Assembly (NCBI RefSeq): GCF_001956985.1
Contig: NZ_CP019082.1
Location: 4,526,001-4,590,000, forward strand
Direction: 5' to 3'
Source: Paludisphaera borealis
GTDB taxonomy: Bacteria; Planctomycetota; Planctomycetia; Isosphaerales; Isosphaeraceae
Length of the DNA: 64,000 nt
The notes beneath the pieces are model-generated. The model was not told where the DNA came from and did no database searches. It saw only the letters and a program-made list of their open reading frames with translations. Positions 17,331-25,691 of the stretch are shown piece after piece. Numbering within the stretch: position 1 is the first letter of the stretch; every line of letters begins with the position of its first letter. Made by a program: the position numbers and the translations under genes.

Positions 17331-18575
17331 ATGAAGATAAAACGACGACGCATTGCGATATGTTCTATCCTGCTCGTAACTTGCTCGGCCGCGATTCCAG
17401 CTCGCACAGACGGCATGCACGAGGTTCGGGGCCGAGTGGTCGGCCAAGACGGCAAGGCCGTGGCGGGTGCCGCCGTCGGCTGTTTCTGGAGGGCGAACGG
17501 GACGGGCAACGGGCCGGACGGCAAGCAGCTCGACCTCGAGGACCCGGTGAAGCTCAAGGAGTTCTGGGGCAACCTGGGCCGGATGGAGCCGGTCGGCCGG
17601 GATTCCGCGACGACCGACGCCGAGGGCCGATTCGCCGTCACGATCAAGGCGTCGAGACACGCCCTAATGGCGATGGACTCCCCGCGCGAACGGGGGGGAC
17701 TGGTCGTGCTGCCGAAAGGGAAGGACGACGAGCCCGTCGAGATCCGCGTCGGCCCCATGGTCAAGGTCCGAGGCGCCTTGAAGGACCCGTCGGCCAAGGG
17801 CGAAACGGGCTGGACTCACGTTTATGTGAATATGCCGGATGATCCCGAGCGTCCGCTCGATGCCACGAGGCTCGTCAGTTGCGGTTCGTTCGACTCCAGG
17901 TTCGAGATGTCGTTGCCCCCCGGCCCCTACGTCCTCGACGGGTACACCGAGGCGAGGGACGCGGACCTCGGCCCAGCTAAGACGATCGTGCTCGCCGCCG
18001 GCGACGCCGAAGTGGATCTCGGCGTCCTCCTACTGTCGAAGGTCAAGGACGACATCGCCGCCAGGTCCGAACGAGGCAAGTCCGATGGGACGTGGATCGA
18101 CGTGGCGCAGCGCTTCGGAAGGCCCGCGCCGGAGTGGCGTCTCACCGACGCGCGGGGCGTTCCCAAGGGCGCCCGGGTTCAAGACTTCCGCGGCAAATGG
18201 CTGCTGATCTACTTCTGGGGTTTCGGATGCGCCCCGTGCCTCGGGACCGAGCTGCCCGCGCTGGCCCGGTTTTACGAGGACCACCAGGCGGATCGCAACC
18301 GGTTCGAAGTCGTGGCGGTCTGTATTGACGACGATGAGGCTTCGACCTCGATGGCCGCCGTCGATCGCAAGCTCGAGAACGTCGTCAAACACGTGTGGGG
18401 CGGAAAGGCGCTCCCATTCCCTGTCGTCCTCGACGCTTCCTATCAGTCGATGGAGAACTTCGGAGTCACGAGGTTCGGCCCCTTGCTGGTCGATCCCGAC
18501 GGCGACCTCATCCTCGGCGATCTGACCACTCTGACGGAGAAACTCAAGCGGGTCGAGCCGCCGACCAGGCCGTGA
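17331..18575 (+). CDS. TlpA-like redoxin with N-terminal carboxypeptidase-regulatory-like domain
   Basis: 414 residues. A signal peptide (residues 1 to about 26) precedes a beta-sandwich domain of the carboxypeptidase regulatory type (VRGRVVGQDGKAVAGAAVGC, from about 29). A linker region follows, then a thioredoxin-fold domain from about residue 258 (RFGRPAPEWRLTD). The active site is WGFGCAPC near 295-302, a CxxC pair in the TlpA/ResA position, followed by the usual cis-Pro side of the fold. This type acts outside the cytoplasm in thiol reduction or oxidation. The large BlaR-like protein at 19219 has the same two modules, so the genes may be related in origin. A short non-coding gap and an AT-rich stretch follow. 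Confidence 0.82.
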   Translation: MKIKRRRIAICSILLVTCSAAIPARTDGMHEVRGRVVGQDGKAVAGAAVGCFWRANGTGNGPDGKQLDLEDPVKLKEFWGNLGRMEPVGRDSATTDAEGRFAVTIKASRHALMAMDSPRERGGLVVLPKGKDDEPVEIRVGPMVKVRGALKDPSAKGETGWTHVYVNMPDDPERPLDATRLVSCGSFDSRFEMSLPPGPYVLDGYTEARDADLGPAKTIVLAAGDAEVDLGVLLLSKVKDDIAARSERGKSDGTWIDVAQRFGRPAPEWRLTDARGVPKGARVQDFRGKWLLIYFWGFGCAPCLGTELPALARFYEDHQADRNRFEVVAVCIDDDEASTSMAAVDRKLENVVKHVWGGKALPFPVVLDASYQSMENFGVTRFGPLLVDPDGDLILGDLTTLTEKLKRVEPPTRP

Positions 18576-18696
18576 TTGGGCGAGACGACGAAACACATCA
18601 TCCCTGTCTAATATCATATCAAAAAAAACACGAGCGACTCCACGTCGCCTTTCCCGCCGCCCATCGATCGCGGATCCATTCCGATCCGTCGACTCG

Positions 18697-18763
18697 CGTT
18701 AATTTTCTAACGAATAGCCTTGCCGTCGGCTTGTCTCGACGTTAGCCTTGAGTGAAGTTAACG
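18697..18763 (+). promoter_or_regulatory. Candidate BlaI-type operator region upstream of the BlaI/M56 pair
   Basis: Two copies of a CGTTA half-site facing TAACG lie just before the BlaI gene. CGTTA 18697-18701 faces TAACG 18708-18712 with 6 bases between. CGTTA 18740-18744 faces TAACG 18759-18763 with 14 bases between, and the latter is part of the palindrome GTTAAC. BlaI/MecI repressors bind dyad sites and control their own operon, so this is a plausible self-regulating operator. The sequence differs from the classical TACA/TGTA operator. Confidence 0.45.
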
Positions 18764-18784
18764 AATTCACGGGAGGACGAGGCC

Positions 18785-19216
18785 ATGGCGAGGGGGCGTT
18801 CCGAGACGCTGACGGCGCGCGAGGCGCAGATCATGGACGTGGTCTGGCGGCTGGGCGAGGCGACGGCCGAGCAGATCCGCGAGGGACTTGAGGATCGTCC
18901 GCACGATTCGACGATCCGGACGCTGCTGCGGATCTTGGAGACGAAGGGGTTCCTCGCGCATGAGGCGCGGGGCAAGGCGTACCTGTACCGCGCCGCGGTC
19001 GAGCGGGAGCGGGCGCAGGGGCTGGCGCTGCGGAGCATGCTGGCGCAGTTTTTTCGAGGGTCGGCCGAGGACCTGGTCCTCCGGCTGATCGAGGACGAGC
19101 AGATCACGCCCGAGCAGCTTGACGAGCTGCGCCGGGCGTCGCCCGCTCCGTCCCCGAAGGTCAAGCGGGCGAGTCGTCGCGGGGGAGAGGGGAAAGACGC
19201 GAAATCGGGAGGATGA
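18785..19216 (+). CDS. BlaI/MecI-family transcriptional repressor
   Basis: 143 residues. The N-terminal winged helix matches the Penicillinase-repressor family: LTAREAQIMDVVWRLGEATA, then HDSTIRTLLRILETKGFLAH and GKAYLYRAAV (the wing). The C-terminal part (ALRSMLAQFFRGSAEDLVLR) is the dimerisation region, and a basic tail ends the protein. GGAGG at 18771-18775 sits 9 bases before ATG 18785. The stop overlaps an in-frame ATG of the following M56 gene, the classical BlaI-BlaR1 type arrangement in which the membrane peptidase senses a signal and inactivates the repressor. In planctomycetes such pairs are numerous and usually not linked to beta-lactamase. Confidence 0.93.
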   Translation: MARGRSETLTAREAQIMDVVWRLGEATAEQIREGLEDRPHDSTIRTLLRILETKGFLAHEARGKAYLYRAAVERERAQGLALRSMLAQFFRGSAEDLVLRLIEDEQITPEQLDELRRASPAPSPKVKRASRRGGEGKDAKSGG

Positions 19217-19218
19217 CC

Positions 19219-22200
19219 ATGGACCACGTCTTCGGCTGGGTTTCCTCGGGGGCGGTCGGGCCCCTCGTCGTTGCATTCGATGCGATCTTCAGGGCGACCG
19301 TCTTGCTCGTCCTCGCCTTCGGGGCGCACGCCGCCCTCGGGCGGTCGCGGGCGCTGGTGCGCTCGGCGCTCTGGAACGCCTGCCTGATCGGCCTGCTGCT
19401 GATCCCGGCGTCCATCCTGGCGCTGCCGAGGCTCGTCATTTCGGCCCCCCGGCTGGCGGCGACCCCTCCGGCCGCCGCTCCGGTTCAAGAGGCGCTGTTC
19501 ACGCCGGCTCCCATGCCGATGCGGGTCGAGGGGCCGGCGCCGTTCCCGCCATCCGGATTGGATGAAGGGCGAACGTCTGTTCGACCATCCCACGAGCCCA
19601 CCGCCGAGCCGCCGGCGCGCGCTCGGTTCGACGTCGCGATCCTGGCGCTGGGCGTGTATCTCGCCGTTGCGATGCTCCTCGCGGCGCGGTTAGCCGTAGC
19701 GTTGGCGCTGGTTCATAGCATGAAACGCCGATGCGAGCCGTCGACGGGCCGGGAATGGATCGAGGCGCTGGAGCGATGGCGGAAGACGCTAGGGATCGGC
19801 CGTCCCGTCGTATTGCTGGAGTCGGAACGCGTGTCGGTCCCGGTCGTCGTGGGCTGGCTGCGGCCATCGATCATACTGCCGACGCGGTTGAGCGGGGCGG
19901 AGAATCGCCCCATGATCGACGCGGTTTTGTTGCACGAGCTGAGCCACGTCCGGCGCGGGGATTTCGGCTGGAATCTGGTGCGTAAGCTCGTCCAGATCGC
20001 CTACTGGCCGCACCCCCTGGTCTGGCCGCTCGGTCGGGTCGTCGGGGCCGTCCGCGAACAGGCCTGCGACGACCTTTGCATCCACGTTTTGGGCGCGGCA
20101 TCGACTTACCGGGCGTCGCTTCTCGAAGTCGCCTCGGGCCTGGTCCGACGCCCCGACCCGGCGCTCGGCCTCGCCATGGCGCGTTCCACGAACCTCGGCA
20201 AGCGGCTGGCCTGGATCGACCGCAGCCGAGGCGCGTCGCGTTGCGTGATGCCCGCGCCGACGCGACTCGCGCTCGCCGGAGCGGTGCTGGCCGTCGCCGG
20301 CACGATCGGCTCGATCGAGCTGAGTCGGGCGACGGCGGCCGAAGAACCGAAACCCGTCGCGCCGAAGCCAGCCGAAGCCGTCCCGGCCGCGCAGCCGCCG
20401 GCGATCGAGATCGTGGTTACGGCCAAGGACACTGGCAAGCCGCTGGCGGGGGTGACGGTCCGGTCGTTGATCGACTTCACCCACATCGAGCAGAAGACCG
20501 ACCGCGAAGGCAGGGTCGTGGTTGACCTCTCCAGGCGTCTGTTTCAGGACACATTCGGCTTCGACGTCTGGGTCGACGGCTATATCCAGCAACGGTTCTT
20601 CTTCGCCCAGAATGATGCCAGGAATCCAAGAATACCGTCGCGTTTCGTCGTCGAGCTGCTGCCCGCCGAAGAGACGCTCGGCGGCGCGGTGACGGACGAA
20701 GCGGGCCACCCGATTGCCGGGGTGAAGGTCCGGATCTGGGGCCATCTGGGCGAGAAGAAGAAAAAAAGCGAGCTGGCCTACAAGGTGGACGCGGTCACCG
20801 ACGCGCAAGGCCGGTGGCGCTCTCGGTGTTTCCGAGGGTTGAAGTTCGCCTACCTCTACCTCTCGCATCCCGACTACCTGACCGACGACGACGCGCCGGA
20901 GCGCCGCCACGGCCGTCCTGATCCGTCCGATCCCGTCGAGCCGGGCGCTCGCACCATGGAGGTCGTGCGCGATTTCTCCGACGTTCAGATCCTCAAGAAA
21001 GGCGTCGCGATTTCCGGGACGGTGGTCGACGACCAGGGTCGGCCGATTTCTAACGCCGATATTGCATGGTTCCCCACAACCGACGAAACGAACCTGCAAG
21101 AAGAGATGCCGACGGCGGCGACCGACGCCCGGGGCGACTTCCGATTCCCTCACGCCCGGCCCGGCCGCCTGACCTTGCAAATCAAGGCCTCGGGGCATGC
21201 GCCGGAGCTGAAGCGAATTGAGGCCAAGGCAGGCGCGCAGCCCGTCGCGATCCAGCTCAGGGCGGCCCACACTCTCGCCGGCCGCGTCGTCGATTCGAAG
21301 GGAAAGCCGATCCCGGACGTTTTCGTCAACATCGACACCTGGCGCGGCACCCGGGCGCTCCGCGTCTTTTTGAAGTCCGACGCCGACGGCCGGTTCCGCT
21401 GGAACGACGCCCCGGCCGACTCCGTCTCCATCAACGCCAGCCGCTCCGGTTTCAAATCCGTAAGTAGAAGGTCCGCATCCCCGGAGGAAGGGGATATCCT
21501 CCTGGAGCTGAAGCGCGCACTCTCCGTCAGCGGCTGGATTCGCGACGCCGAGACGAACGCAACAGTCGACCAGACCCGGCTTGAAGTCGGCGTCCCGGAC
21601 CCGAAGACCGGCGCGTACACCTGGTCCGAGGATATGCAGGTCTTCGCATTCCAGGGCCGCATTCAAGCCGATATCGACGCCGACAAGGCGAGCGAGTTCC
21701 GCCTGCGATTCATCGCGAACGGCTACGCGCCGACCGAGTCGCGCACCTTCCGGAATGACGAGGGACAGGTCGAGTACGACGTCAAGCTCGCCAAGGCGAA
21801 GCCCGGCGCGGAGGACGTGCTCTCGGGCGTCGTGCTTCGCCCCGACGGCAAGCCGCTCGAAGGTGCGGACGTGACCGTGACTTATCCGGCCGGCGGGAAG
21901 GATCGCTTTCCGGTCGCCCTCGTCGAGGACGGCAAACTCCCGCCGAGCAAGGATCAGACGATCGCGAAGACCGACGCCCAGGGGCGGTTCCGGGTGGCCC
22001 ACTCGCCCGATCCCGAGGCAAGTCGCTACGCCCTGGTCGTCGTGCATCCTGAATGCTACGCTGAGGTCCCCCGCGCCGCGTTCGAGGCGGATTCGACGAT
22101 CAAGGCGCTCCCTTGGGGCCGCATCGAAGGAACAGCGCGGATCGGAAGCAAGCCGGCCTCGGGCGCCGCGATCCGTTACGGTGCCGAGCGGATGGCCCCG

Positions 22201-23247
22201 GGAGAGCCCGTTGCGTTCTACACTGGGACGGCGATGGCCGACGAGCAGGGCCGGTTCGTCGCGCCTTTCGCCGTGGCCGGCGACGCTCGCGTCTCCCTGC
22301 AACGCGACGGGGACTGGTGCACCGGCGTTCTCGTGGAGGTCAAGGCTGGCGCGACTACGCGGGCCGATGTCGGCGGCGTGGGGCGGCCCGTGATCGCCCG
22401 GATCGCCGCGCCCGAAGGAGGGGGCCCGGACGCGGACCACGTCTTGAACTCGGAGTTCTCAATTAACAACGAGCTACTGCCCGTTCCCTATCCGAAAGAC
22501 GTCTTGAGCGGTCCCGACAAGGCGAACGCGTGGCTCAAGCAGTGGTGGGGTTCCCCCGAGGGGCGCGCCCATCGCCGCGACAACTGGTTCAACATCCTTA
22601 AGCGGAAGCTCCAGCCGGACGGCACGATCCGGGTCGATGACGTCCCCCCCGGCTCGTACCGCCTTCGCCTCACCTACAGCGCCGATCCGATCTTCGGCTT
22701 TCGCTTGCCGGAGGGGATGCTGGTCGCGACGAAGCAGTTCACGATCCCCGCGATCCCCGGCGGGCGGAGCGACGAGCCGCTCGACCTGGGCGAGCTGCGG
22801 CCGGCGCCGAAGGCCGCGCTCAAGGTCGGCGAGGCCGCGCCGGCGTTCGACGTCGAGTCGCTGAGTGGCGGTCGGATCAAGCTGGAGGACTTCCGCGGCA
22901 AGTACGTCCTGCTCGACTTCTGGGCGACATGGTGCGGCCCCTGCGTCGCCGAGATCCCGGAGCTGAAGAAGGTCCACGACCGCTTCGGCAAGGACGAGAG
23001 GTTCGCGATGATCAGTCTCAGCCTTGACGCCGGCAAGGACGCGCCCCGCAAATTCGTGGCCGAGAAAGGCGTCGCCTGGCCCCAGGGATTCGTCGGAGAT
23101 TGGCCCGACGGCGGCCCCCAGGCCGCCTACCACGTCGAGGCCATCCCGGCGATGTTCCTGATCGCCCCTGACGGCACGCTGAAAGCCCAGGGCCTGCGCG
23201 GCGACGCGGTCGAGGCAGCCGTCTCGCAGGTGTTGAAATCGAAATAG
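19219..23247 (+). CDS. BlaR1-like M56 peptidase fused to Ig-like repeats and a C-terminal thioredoxin domain
   Basis: 1342 residues. The N terminus has several membrane helices (about 1-75 and 140-165), then an M56 zinc peptidase domain with LLHELSHVRRGD near residue 236 (HExxH motif). A further membrane helix at about 350-370 follows. The long outer part (about 390-1190) contains repeated carboxypeptidase-regulatory-like domains, such as VKVRIWGHLG, GRVVDSKGKPIPDVFVNI and GVVLRPDGKPLEGADVTV. The end (about 1200-1342) is a TlpA-type thioredoxin with FWATWCGPCVAEIPELKK near 1232. GGGAGG at 19207-19212 is 6 bases before ATG 19219; the ATG at 19213 overlaps the BlaI stop and abuts that site. It probably senses a signal in the envelope and releases repression. 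Fusion of sensor protease and redoxin is unusual. Confidence 0.88.
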   Translation: MDHVFGWVSSGAVGPLVVAFDAIFRATVLLVLAFGAHAALGRSRALVRSALWNACLIGLLLIPASILALPRLVISAPRLAATPPAAAPVQEALFTPAPMPMRVEGPAPFPPSGLDEGRTSVRPSHEPTAEPPARARFDVAILALGVYLAVAMLLAARLAVALALVHSMKRRCEPSTGREWIEALERWRKTLGIGRPVVLLESERVSVPVVVGWLRPSIILPTRLSGAENRPMIDAVLLHELSHVRRGDFGWNLVRKLVQIAYWPHPLVWPLGRVVGAVREQACDDLCIHVLGAASTYRASLLEVASGLVRRPDPALGLAMARSTNLGKRLAWIDRSRGASRCVMPAPTRLALAGAVLAVAGTIGSIELSRATAAEEPKPVAPKPAEAVPAAQPPAIEIVVTAKDTGKPLAGVTVRSLIDFTHIEQKTDREGRVVVDLSRRLFQDTFGFDVWVDGYIQQRFFFAQNDARNPRIPSRFVVELLPAEETLGGAVTDEAGHPIAGVKVRIWGHLGEKKKKSELAYKVDAVTDAQGRWRSRCFRGLKFAYLYLSHPDYLTDDDAPERRHGRPDPSDPVEPGARTMEVVRDFSDVQILKKGVAISGTVVDDQGRPISNADIAWFPTTDETNLQEEMPTAATDARGDFRFPHARPGRLTLQIKASGHAPELKRIEAKAGAQPVAIQLRAAHTLAGRVVDSKGKPIPDVFVNIDTWRGTRALRVFLKSDADGRFRWNDAPADSVSINASRSGFKSVSRRSASPEEGDILLELKRALSVSGWIRDAETNATVDQTRLEVGVPDPKTGAYTWSEDMQVFAFQGRIQADIDADKASEFRLRFIANGYAPTESRTFRNDEGQVEYDVKLAKAKPGAEDVLSGVVLRPDGKPLEGADVTVTYPAGGKDRFPVALVEDGKLPPSKDQTIAKTDAQGRFRVAHSPDPEASRYALVVVHPECYAEVPRAAFEADSTIKALPWGRIEGTARIGSKPASGAAIRYGAERMAPGEPVAFYTGTAMADEQGRFVAPFAVAGDARVSLQRDGDWCTGVLVEVKAGATTRADVGGVGRPVIARIAAPEGGGPDADHVLNSEFSINNELLPVPYPKDVLSGPDKANAWLKQWWGSPEGRAHRRDNWFNILKRKLQPDGTIRVDDVPPGSYRLRLTYSADPIFGFRLPEGMLVATKQFTIPAIPGGRSDEPLDLGELRPAPKAALKVGEAAPAFDVESLSGGRIKLEDFRGKYVLLDFWATWCGPCVAEIPELKKVHDRFGKDERFAMISLSLDAGKDAPRKFVAEKGVAWPQGFVGDWPDGGPQAAYHVEAIPAMFLIAPDGTLKAQGLRGDAVEAAVSQVLKSK

Positions 23248-23262
23248 GCTGTCGCGAGCATG

Positions 23263-23380
23263 CCTTCTCCCCGAATGTGGGGAGAAGGCGGCCGAGGGCC
23301 GGATGAGGTGGGGCGCGACGGCCTTTGGAAAACCCCTCATCCGCCGCTGCGCGGCACCTTCTCCCGCAAGGGGAGAAGGG
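23263..23380. repeat. Dispersed inverted repeat, copy B
   Basis: Same family as copy A at 1734-1855. The left arm begins CCTTCTCCCCGAATGTGGGG and runs to GGATGAGG. After a short spacer the right arm, from CCTCATCCGCCGC to GGGGAGAAGG, is its approximate reverse complement. It lies between the convergent ends of the M56 and Uma2 genes and would form a long stem on either strand, so it may end transcription both ways. Confidence 0.78.
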
Positions 23381-23422
23381 AATTCAGATCCGGCTCGTGC
23401 GTAACGCAACAAGCGAGCCGCG

Positions 23423-24046
23423 CTACTCGGCGGCTGGCAGCAGGTCGTCGACGGTTACGCGGCCGAGGTCGCGGCCGTCGACGGCGACCGGGATCGAATC
23501 GCCGCGTCGGAAATCGAGGCGGGATCGATAGCCGTGGGCCGGGTCGGGATCGCTGTAAACTTCGACGAGGCCGTCGATGAGGTTGACGATCCAGTAGACC
23601 GGAATGCCGCCCGAAGCGTAGAGGCGTCCCATGACGTCGCGGTCGACGGCGAGGCTTGACGCGGCGATCTCGATGACCAGGCCGACGTCGCTCGCCGTCA
23701 CGTCGCGGGTCGCATAATCGACGACTCGCCCACGCACCAGCGCCAGGTCGGGCTCAGGCTTGCTCCAGTCCGACGCGACGATCGGATCTTCCTTGGCGAC
23801 GTGCCAGCCCGGCGGAACGATCCGCATGAGGGCCGCAAGCCCAAGCTTGCCCGCCTGAACGTGGGGACGATTTCGACTCATCTTGGTGACCAGCAGGCCG
23901 TCGATCAGTTCCAAGTCTTCGGATTGGCTAATCGTCCCGTTCTCGATCATTCGGTCGTACTGCGACACGGTGAGTCGGGAGAGACGCGACGTCAGAAGCG
24001 GGCTGATCGCGACAGGCAAGGGCGTTGCGGGCGTCGTCGTTGACAT
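23423..24046 (-). CDS. Uma2-family (DUF820) PD-(D/E)XK-type protein
   Basis: 207 residues. Blocks of the Uma2 family (restriction endonuclease-like fold) are visible: LTVSQYDRMIENGTI, DLELIDGLLVTKMS, EPDLALVRGR (conserved Asp), and VGLVIEIAASSLAVDRDVMG (conserved Glu), then IPVYWIVNLIDGLVEVY. The position after VDRDV, usually Lys in the family (DRGxK), is Met here, which may weaken or remove nuclease activity. GGAG 8 bases upstream supports ATG 24046. Uma2 proteins are very numerous in planctomycetes and cyanobacteria; the biological role is not established. It lies between a dispersed repeat and the DUF362 gene and is probably a single gene. Confidence 0.88.
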   Translation of the reverse strand: MSTTTPATPLPVAISPLLTSRLSRLTVSQYDRMIENGTISQSEDLELIDGLLVTKMSRNRPHVQAGKLGLAALMRIVPPGWHVAKEDPIVASDWSKPEPDLALVRGRVVDYATRDVTASDVGLVIEIAASSLAVDRDVMGRLYASGGIPVYWIVNLIDGLVEVYSDPDPAHGYRSRLDFRRGDSIPVAVDGRDLGRVTVDDLLPAAE

Positions 24047-24067
24047 CGGGCTTGCTCCATGGGGCTC

Positions 24068-25312
24068 TCACCCCATGTTAACGATTCGATGATCGATCGA
24101 GAACCGCCGGCCCTTGGGCGACTTGAAGTCGAAGATGCCGAGGCCCAGGCGGGCGGCCAGCGCGATGTGCTGGGGCTGGCGGACGTCGAAGCCTTCGGTC
24201 CCCAGCGGGTCGAGGACGAGCTTGCCGGAGGCGCCGACGGGAGGCAGGCCCTTCTCCTTGCGCTTGGCGTCGATCGCGCGCCAGAGGACGTGGTCCATGG
24301 CGACGGGGTCGGTCGCGAACAACAGCGCGTTGTTCTCCCACGTCCACTCCGGGCGCGAGGCCGCGGGGCCCCCCTGGTAGACGCCCTTGATGCCGTCCAT
24401 GATGTGCAGGACGCACTTCTTGCGGATGATCGGGTGGGCGACGACCTGGGGGATGAACTGGTTGCAGACGTTGGTGTCGGGCGTGCCGTGCGACCGGCAG
24501 ACGTTGTTGACCAGGCCGTGGCTCATGTTCTTGAGCGCTCCGGTCACGCCGGCCGAGCCGTGGTCCTTGAGCACCGGCAAAAGCACGATCTTGTTCACCC
24601 GCCGCGTGACGAGTAAGCCGAGGTGCGACCGTCGGTTGCGGTCGTCCTTGGGGTCTTCGCCCTGGCCGATGATCTCCATCACCACGAACTCGTCGGGGTC
24701 GTAGCCCGTGACGTTGTCGAGGTTCGGCGTCCGGAGGTCGTCGACCCCTTTCAGGTCGGTCTGATGGGCGTTGTACTCGACCCCCAGGCCGGTCCAGGCG
24801 ATGCCGTCGGGCAGCGCTTCGTGCATCTTGGCGCCGACGAACTCGTCGCGGTAGCGCTCGAAGGCGACGATGTCCTTCGTCTTGACGCCCGCCGCTTTCA
24901 GCCCCTCGATCACTTCGAGCATCAGCTCGCTTGACGAGTTGGCCAGCGGGTTGCCGACCGGGTTCATCTTGATGCCGACCACGTCGCCGGGCTCGAAGAA
25001 ACTCCGCCACGCGCCAACGGCGTCGTCCGCGCCGGTCAGCTCCTTCATGCCTCGGCCGACGGCCTGCGCGATCGCCTCGCGGTTCTTGACGTCGTTGCGG
25101 ATCATGTCCGGCTTGCGGACCTCGACGACCCGACCGGGGTAGGGGCCGGGGACGCCCCACTTCTCGTCGGCCGCCGGCTTGCCGGCCGCCGCGCGCGACT
25201 CTTGCGCGGAAACCAAGACCGACGGCAGGCTCGCCTGCGCCGCGACCGCCGCCGCCGTCGCGCTCAAGAATCCCCGCCGCTTCAGACCACCGCAAGGATA
25301 CGTCGACGCCAT
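24068..25312 (-). CDS. Tat-exported DUF362 protein
   Basis: 414 residues. The leader, GLKRRGFLSATAAAVAAQAS, is a twin-arginine signal. The body matches DUF362: GDVVGIKMNPVGNPLANSSS, YNAHQTDLKGVDDLRTPN, VNKIVLLPVLKDHGSAGVTG, HIMDGIKGVYQGGP and LLFATDPVAMDHVLWRAID. DUF362 members are sometimes joined to iron-sulfur domains; no cysteine cluster is present here. GGAGG lies 8 bases before ATG 25312. The Uma2 gene begins 21 bases past the stop on the same strand, so the two may be co-transcribed. Function is unknown. Confidence 0.87.
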   Translation of the reverse strand: MASTYPCGGLKRRGFLSATAAAVAAQASLPSVLVSAQESRAAAGKPAADEKWGVPGPYPGRVVEVRKPDMIRNDVKNREAIAQAVGRGMKELTGADDAVGAWRSFFEPGDVVGIKMNPVGNPLANSSSELMLEVIEGLKAAGVKTKDIVAFERYRDEFVGAKMHEALPDGIAWTGLGVEYNAHQTDLKGVDDLRTPNLDNVTGYDPDEFVVMEIIGQGEDPKDDRNRRSHLGLLVTRRVNKIVLLPVLKDHGSAGVTGALKNMSHGLVNNVCRSHGTPDTNVCNQFIPQVVAHPIIRKKCVLHIMDGIKGVYQGGPAASRPEWTWENNALLFATDPVAMDHVLWRAIDAKRKEKGLPPVGASGKLVLDPLGTEGFDVRQPQHIALAARLGLGIFDFKSPKGRRFSIDHRIVNMG

Positions 25313-25691
25313 GGGACGGGCCTCCGAATTGTTTGGGACAAGATCGACCGCGCCAGCGCTGCGCGCTTGAGATTACGACAACTCGATCGGGCGATCAACC
25401 GGGGGCAAAGGTTGCGCCTCGCCTCGGTGGATAGGTCGATCAGCGAGACCTGGGTCCAGCGGCAGGGCTCCGCCTTCAACGGCCACATCGGCTGCGTCTG
25501 CGGTGATCCCCTATTCGTATTCAGCAGCTTCGGCGACCCGGAGTAGTAGAACCGGAGGGGACGAGGTTGGATTCGAGGCCCCATGCGTCCGGATGAGGCG
25601 ATAGAATGGAGTTCGGCGGAGGGAGGAGCGTGTCATCGGTCTTCATCCGCCGGAAGGTCGGGTCCTGGATGCTTTTCGGGAGGACTTGATC
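25313..25691. other. Intergenic region between divergent DUF362 and pcm genes
   Basis: About 380 bases with no supported gene and no near-consensus sigma-70 promoter that I could find on either strand. It should hold the promoters of the two divergent genes. A GC-rich patch at about 25350-25370 (GCGCCAGCGCTGCGCGC) is partly self-complementary. Confidence 0.5.
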
